From: Posidonia oceanica
Lineage: Eukaryota; Streptophyta; Magnoliopsida; Alismatales; Posidoniaceae
Reading direction: 5' to 3'
Length of the DNA: 64,000 bases
Assembly (NCBI GenBank): GCA_037176725.1
Contig: JAZBRS010000076.1
Location: 115,897,001-115,961,000, forward strand
The notes under the pieces were generated by a model that saw nothing but the letters and a program-made list of their open reading frames with translations, did no database searches and was not told where the DNA came from. The translations under genes and the position numbers were made by a program. Shown piece after piece: positions 58,046-64,000 of this stretch (the stretch's first letter is position 1; every line of letters starts with the position of its first letter).

Positions 58046-59525
58046 TGTAGACACCTTGTTTTGACAGCTGTTCGTTGGAGGATCTCTGGAAGCTCACTCG
58101 GATGGCGGCATGGCTCAACCAAAACCTCAACCCCATTCCAAACCCACCAAAACCACAACCTAAACCTTATTCCAAACCCAAAAATCAGATTCCAAATCCT
58201 AATCCCAACCTAACCAAATCCAAGTCCTAAACCCCATTTCAAATCCTACAACTCATTTCAAACCTAAAACCTCATTCAAAGCCACAAAACCCTTAGCCCA
58301 TTTCCAACCTATCATAAGCCCATTACCAAAGCCTTCAAAAAATTCAAACTCAAAGCCAAAATCCCAAGCCCAGCTAGCCCGGCCCACTGGATCTCATGTC
58401 TAGTCGCTAGTCCCAGCGGCGACTAATCCTGTCGCCTCTCATAGCAGCAACTGGACTGCGTTTTGTCGCCATCGAGATAGACGACTCTCTATGAGGACCT
58501 TTCCCGCCGCGAGCTCATTTGGACTCTACCGGCCACCACCTTGCCGTCCGTCCTCACGACGTGCACGCCATCCCCTCGCAGAGCATGCCTGCCACTCAGA
58601 GCTCGCTCGATGTGCATGCCATCCCGCCGCGAGCTCCAGGGCATGTCCTTGCCACCGTCCTTCTTGCCAGAGGTCGCCAGAACAAAACTGGCAGCTTCCA
58701 CAGTCAACCCATCACAATCGATCACCGCACACGCAATCCAGAGCTCCCAAGTGAGAATTCAAGATCCTTGAGAGAATCCCCGAGCTCCCTTGTGCAATTC
58801 TGAGCGATCCCAGAGCCAGCCGTGCCCGCAGTTGCCACGCAAGCTTGCTTCTGGTCATCTTCCTCACCTCTAGCTGCCATCTCCAGCGAGCTACAGAGGT
58901 GAAGACTCTCACCTATTTGCGTGCTTGAGGATTCAGGAACATTCCCGAACCTCCTCCTTCCACGTCCGGCTAGTCTGACACCTTCCTTACACTCCCAGCT
59001 GTCCCTTCGGTCGACAAGTTGCGGCAACGCCGGCAAGTCACCGGCGGGGGCGGGAAAGAGGCGCCTGCCTCTACCTTCAGCCCACGGACGCTCCCTAACC
59101 TCCTCCTCGTCCCCACAGCGCCTCACAGCCACTTCGTTGAGTCATCAGCCGCTCATGTGGCTGACACTTAGCGAACGCCGACGGTGCAAAGCGGAGGACG
59201 TGGGTGGAGCGATCCAAGCCACCATTTTCCACACGGAAAGTGTGGTTGTGATCGTGGGAACGCCGTCGTGCTACCTCGATCAATTCTCTGATTTTAGGCC
59301 TCGTCTACGTCGTGTGCTCCGACAGAGAAGCTCGGCCTCTGAACTACCAGTTGAGCCGCTGCTCCAACTGGCGACTCACCTGCATTTTTAGCAGTTCACC
59401 GGTCGATCTTTGAGCCCTTGCTTCGTGCGGCTCAGAGTACCATTTCGCATGATTTTTGTTTGTCTGTGTTCATGGATGATTGATCTTTATGTTCATGCAT
59501 TTAATTGTTAGCTTACAATGCCATG
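58046..59525 (+). repeat. Element D 3' LTR, left part
   Basis: It starts TGTAGACACCTTG after the polypurine tract. It is of the GTCGCC-module type and aligns in order with LTR C (C-rich start, hairpin near 58403, GC-rich centre 58480-59400). It is cut at 59525 by the end of inverted LTR E. The rest should lie beyond the right edge of the window. Confidence 0.82.
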
Positions 59526-59544
59526 TGTAACCGTCCCTCGAGTA

Positions 59545-60050
59545 CGACGCGGGGGCCGCTGCCAAAGCTCGCAGACGCCCGGCCGAAGAGAAAGAGGGCC
59601 ACAGTTAATGGTGTATCCGAGGAGAGTTCGACTTGAGGAAGAAAACACCAATAAAATGATAAGTGACGATAAAAAGAAAAAAAGAATGAGGTCAAGTCTG
59701 ATTTCCCCGACGGAGTGGCCACTCTACTATGACCGTCTTTCATATACAACGCGGGGGCCGCTGCCAAAGCTCGCAGATGCCTGCCTGAAGAGAAAGTGGG
59801 CCACAGTTAATGGTGTATCCGAGGAGAGTTCGACTTGAGGAAGAAAACACCAATAAAATGATAAGTGACGATAAAAAAAAAGAATGAGGTCAAGTCTGAT
59901 TTCCCCAATGGAGTGGCCACTCTACTGTGACCATCTTTCGTATACGACGCGGGGGTCACTGCCAAAGCTTGCAGATGCCCGCCCGAAGAGAAAGAGGGCC
60001 ACAGTTAATGGTGTATCCAAGGAGAGTTTGACTCGAGAAAAAGAATAAAA
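59545..60050 (-). repeat. About 200-bp triplication at the LTR E terminus
   Basis: Three copies start at ACGCGGGGG near 59547, 59749 and 59947. Each includes the LTR-end segment, GTTAATGGTGTATCC and (in the first two) a GATAAGTGACGATAAAA stretch. Copies are nearly identical, so the expansion is recent. Confidence 0.9.
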
Positions 60051-60699
60051 CACCAATAATCGACGAAATCAGCGAATAAAGCAAACAATGCAAAAAAGGA
60101 GGAGTCGCCACCTAGTCTAATTGAGAAAAGCCAGAAGACGAGGAAAACCGGAAGTAAATGAACAAAACAAAGGAAAATCGAAGTGGATCCATGCAAAACG
60201 GATGCGACATCGGATCATTGCGGTCCAGAGATGGGTAAGGACTCCTGTTACGTGCGGGAAAGGTGTTAGTCACCCCCGACACGCCCGAGGAGCTGTCTTT
60301 TCTAACGTCATTCCGCTCATGGTGTGGCTCAATGTAGGCCGAAGGCCAATTAATGTATGCTCTAGCAAAAGGAAACTTGCCATGATAATGCAAAAAGGTG
60401 AAAGGAAAAGCCTCAAATAAACATGTATAAATGTTAAATGAAATCAAGGGAGTAGCTACACAAAGCTAGAATGTAAACATGCATAAGGAAAACAAGTGTA
60501 AGAGGACAAGGCTCAGATAAACATACATAAACGCTAAAAGAAACCATAAAAGTGACAATGCAATGCTAGAATGTATGATAAGGTTCAAATAAACATACAT
60601 AAATGCTAAAAGAAACCATAAAAGTGACAATGCAATGCTGGAATGTAAACATGCATAAAGGAAAGCTAAGACAAGAGTACAAGGCTCTGTCCACATCTG

Positions 60700-61265
60700 T
60701 AGAAGCCACTGTTAAAAATGCGAGAGGTCCACACGGGACCTCCACACGGGAACAGTCCGCTTGTCCAATGGAAAGTCATGGCCAAATGGGAGGACTTCCT
60801 CAATTCAATTCGGTATAGAACCGGTTGAATGATGAGGAGGGGGTATCCAAGAACAATAATATGCAATAACATAAAAGAAACAGGCATAATCAAGGGTCGG
60901 AAAAGGGCTGGGAACTCTGCCCAATATCATAGTAAAAAACGCGAGAAGTCCACGTGGGACCTAGGCACGAGACTAGTCTGCTCAGACAGAGCTCTTTCAT
61001 CACCGGATTCCGGGCCCAATACTAAATCGAATGCAACGAAATCAATTGGATGATGAAGAGAGGATGTCCGAGAACAATAATATGCAAAATTATGAAAGAA
61101 ATAGATATAAACTGGGGCAAAATAGGGCTGGGAACTCAGTCCGATGTCACGGTCAAACACGCGAGAGGTCCACGCGGGGCCTTGGCGCGGGACCGGCCTG
61201 TCAGATAAAGAACATTCATCGCCGGATTCCGGGCCCAATACTTAATGAAATGTAATGAAATCAAT
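60700..61265 (-). repeat. About 220-bp repeat in LTR E (three copies)
   Basis: Shared landmarks are GCGAGAGGTCCAC (60720, 60940, 61158) and AGAACAATAATATGCAA (60851 and 61070). CACGGGACC-type hairpins and ACCGGATTCCGGGCCCAATA recur in the last two copies. Confidence 0.88.
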
Positions 61266-62315
61266 TAGGGAAGCAAGGTCGTGCACCAGGCTACCCAATT
61301 GAGGTACAAACTCATGGCGGCGGCGCCCGAAACACCGCTCCCACCTTGGCCGTATTGCGCCGGCAACTGCACGTCTCCGCCGGCCATGGAGGTGGCTTGG
61401 AGGGCACGGTCGGTCGTGGGCGCACTGAGGAGGATAGAGGCAAGTGTGGGGGACCTTCCCAGAGGCTTAGAGCGGTAGGGCAAGGTGGCTACATGCGCGA
61501 CAGTGCGAGGCCGTGCGCGTGCCGTCTGCCCTCCGCAAGAGGCGGCGAAAAAAAGGCTAAACAGACAATGTAGCTAGATAGAAATGTAAATAACACTTGG
61601 GAAGTAAACACACAAAGCAAGGGAACTACTCTAGACTAACTGGAGGCAAGTGATTGCCTGAGATGCACCAGGGAGTGTGTCTTCTCCGGCGACAGCGCAG
61701 CTTCCGGTGTGCTGCTGGGCGACGGCTACGGGGCTGCTACGAAGGTTCTGGAGCAACAGGGAGCTAGGGCACTCACTCGCGGGCTCTGGAGGACGCTCGG
61801 ATGGCGAGGATTCACGCCAAGGAGTCTCGACAGCTAAGAGATGGCCAAAGAAGGGTTCCTCATGTCTTAGACGTGAGACTGAGATGCTCTGGGCTCAGGG
61901 ATGCTCGGGAGTGATGTGTAGGATCACAGAGGGAACTCACTGGATGCCAGGAAAGCCAAGTGGAAGCCAAGAGGAGCTGTTGGTACTGTTTTATAGGCGT
62001 TTGGAAATTGTGTAAACCATTGGCATGGATCTGGATTCGTAGTGAGTGGTTGGGATGTGTGTTGGGGATCGACGGTTGGAAACGGTTGGGATGGAGGGCT
62101 GGATGACGCAGGTGTCCGAAGGCACAAATTCAGATCAGCGGGAGCCAATGACAGCAAGGAATGGGTGGCCCCAGGTGATTGGACCGCCTGATTCCGTCAT
62201 CTGACACAGGACAAAACGCGAGAGCTCCATGCGGGAGCTAGACGCGAAAGCCATTCTGTCAGTTTGCTGCCTGACACAGGACAAAACGCGGGAGCTCCAC
62301 GCAGGAGCTCGATGG

Positions 62316-64000
62316 TGTAGACACCCTATTCTGATAGCTAGGAAGTTGGTTGTTCTCTTTTGCAGGCTTGCGTGGACTCTGGAATGGCATTCCCCTTTCT
62401 AACCCATTTTCTAGCCCAAAACCATGCCTAAACCCTAAAAGCCTTTACCAAGCCTCTTTGCAACTTCTACAACCCTTCTAGGCCCAAGCCCAAGCCCATT
62501 TGCAGCTTTGGCCACTTGAATGTTTTGGACGATGGAACAGGCAGCGTCCAACGTTGGACGCGGCCTGTGCTAGCATCCAACATTGGACACCCTCTAGTCT
62601 AGCGTCCAACGGCTCGAGTGCAGCAGCGGCTGCTCTGCCCCTTTCAGCTCACCGCCCGTCCACTCCACCGCCTCCCCGCACTTACTACCCGTCCCTTCCT
62701 TCGCTCCACACCATCCACTATCTTCCAAGCTTGAGTAACTACCCATCTCCTCCCCACTAGCATCTAAACTGCTCTCCAAGCCCTCACTGCCATTACTGAC
62801 TTTCGCCGCCCATGTCAGCCATTGCCTCACCCTCGTCGGCCTTTGACAACGCCCATGCCCTCCTCTGACAATCCACATGGCCTTCCCACACTCACCTGCA
62901 CCTGTCAGCACCTGGATTCGTCAGAATTCAGCCTGTAAATCCCTCTGCCAACACCAGAACCCATGCAAGTTGCAACAAAACCAGATGTTCATGCCTTTGC
63001 CACAACCACCACACAGAGCTAAGAGAGATTTTGCCACTTCTGAGAGCAAGAGCGACATCCCCTCTTCGTCCTCGACTAGTCGCTAGCCTCTCCGATGCTC
63101 CGAGCAGCTCAGACGACCTCGCCGAAGTTGCTGCTCTAGACACACCCGCAACGTTGGTGAGCGAGGTGGAGCTGCCGGTCCAGACTACCAAACAGTTAGC
63201 TTCCTATCCCATTAGGTCTTGCATGCATAGTAGTACGTCCCTATGCAGTTTTATATTTTTTCAAATCCTTTTGGTCATGATTCGCAACCAAGAAGGAGTT
63301 CAGTGTGTTGGACGCACCAGCTGGTGCGTCCAACGTTGGATGCGGCATAGGCTGGCATCCAACGATCTCCCTTGCCTTGCTCTGGTTTTGATGCTTCCCA
63401 TGCTTTATCCTTGCATGTTTTTTCTGTAAATCTATGCCATATGCTTCCTTAAGTGCTCTCTGATGTTATGCCATGCTTACTAGCTTATTCCATGCTTGTT
63501 TGAATCCTTTTTGCATGCTTAATGTCCATCTGTCTCCTGCCCGCGTTGGACGCCAGGGTGAGCCGCGTCCAACGTTGGATGCTGGTTCACCTAGCGTCCA
63601 ACATATCTGCTAGCTGTAACTTGTTGCCATGCCTATTTCATGCATATTTTTGATGCTATTTTGTGATCCATGCCTGCTTAGGGATGCCTGGCCCCTACGG
63701 CAACCATGTTTAGGCTTGCTAAGATCTTTTTAAGTAGTTCACTTCTTTTTGCAAAAGTTCTTAGGTTTTCATCTCTCATGCATGTTCTTCCCTTTTGCTT
63801 TCCTTAACTTAAATGCTTGCCATGCTTGCTGTGGATGTTTCCTTCCTGTTATGCCTTGTTTCAGTAGCTTGCATGCATATAGGTGGGGTTAGAGCTGAGC
63901 TCCCCCTTTAGAACAGGTAAGTCTACATGCTCTGGTCGTTGGACGCCAGAGCCTTCACCATCCAACGTTGGATGCTGCTGGCTCTAGCGTCCAACGTCCT
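62316..64000 (+). repeat. LTR F, left part, runs off the window
   Basis: It starts TGTAGACACCCTATTCTG, the family LTR start. A preceding GATGG (62311-62315) is the predicted target-site duplication. The centre carries the palindrome GCGTCCAACGTTGGACGC and variants. The CT/C-rich part (62620-63180) matches the GC-rich centre of the other LTRs only in composition. No gene is recognised. Confidence 0.75.

Larger units (their letters stand above)
59526..62315 (-). repeat. LTR E, minus strand, right end outside or lost
   Basis: On the plus strand it opens TGTAACCGTCC (complement GGACGGTTACA, an LTR end) and contains the inverted conserved block near 60235-60285 and GGAGTCGCCACC near 60102. The centre has its own modules with ACGCG/CACGCGGG hairpins. 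It inserted into LTR D, so CCATG (59521-59525) should recur at its other end. It is interrupted at 62316 by LTR F. It cannot be told here whether it is a solo LTR or part of a full element. Confidence 0.75.

Noticed and set aside
1..64000. tRNA, rRNA or conserved host protein-coding genes
   Set aside because: Looked for on both strands; nothing beyond retrotransposon domains was recognised. A tRNAscan-SE and protein search would be decisive.

Overview
This window is nuclear DNA of a land plant, almost certainly a flowering plant with a repeat-rich genome. It consists of nested and decayed LTR retrotransposons, and I see no host gene, tRNA or rRNA. The plant assignment rests on three things: Ty3/gypsy polyproteins of the Tat/Ogre type (RT, RNase H, a second archaeal-type RNase H, then integrase), an extra ORF resembling the plant-mobile-domain/DUF7745 proteins, and telomere-like CCCTAAA runs. 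The species cannot be told from the sequence.

Layout. (1) 1-17471, plus strand: element A. Its 5' LTR lies left of the window. It has leader, gag-protease, pol, spacer, extra ORF, arrays of short hairpins, polypurine tract and a 2.85 kb 3' LTR (14626-17471). (2) 17472-about 30600, minus strand: element B, with pol, protease, gag, leader, primer-binding site and part of its 5' LTR. A sits in B about 150 bp past B's pol stop. (3) About 30600-55705, plus strand: element C. Only a fragment of its 5' LTR remains, and gag-protease is deleted. Pol, the extra ORF, the hairpin array and a 3' LTR (52649-55705) follow. C is interrupted by three solo LTRs, each with a perfect 5-bp target-site duplication: S1 30637-33343 (CTAAG), S2 39012-43583 (AGAGC, splitting the extra ORF) and S3 45764-51567, minus strand (ATAGG, splitting the hairpin array). 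(4) 55706-59525: the 3' end of element D (hairpin array, polypurine tract, part of an LTR). (5) 59526-62315: an inverted LTR, E. (6) 62316-64000: the start of a plus-strand LTR, F.

All LTRs share termini (TGTWGACACC at the start, CTACA at the end) and one conserved block near the 3' end. Their centres are unrelated modules: 30/90-bp repeats, GTCGCC...GGCGAC hairpins, CACGC-loop hairpins, or the palindrome GCGTCCAACGTTGGACGC.

No copy can encode a full polyprotein. Gag, protease, RT/RNase H, integrase and the extra ORF would together make one retrotransposition system, but all three coding copies carry stops. The stops are nearly all TAG at ancestral CAG or CTGG sites, as expected from decay of CHG-methylated cytosines. 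The most novel structure is the family of about 70 or more short hairpins in the 3' regions of A, C and D. Their stem arms change together while a TCCGAAAC-like loop stays constant. Similar paired changes recur in hairpins of the LTR interiors.
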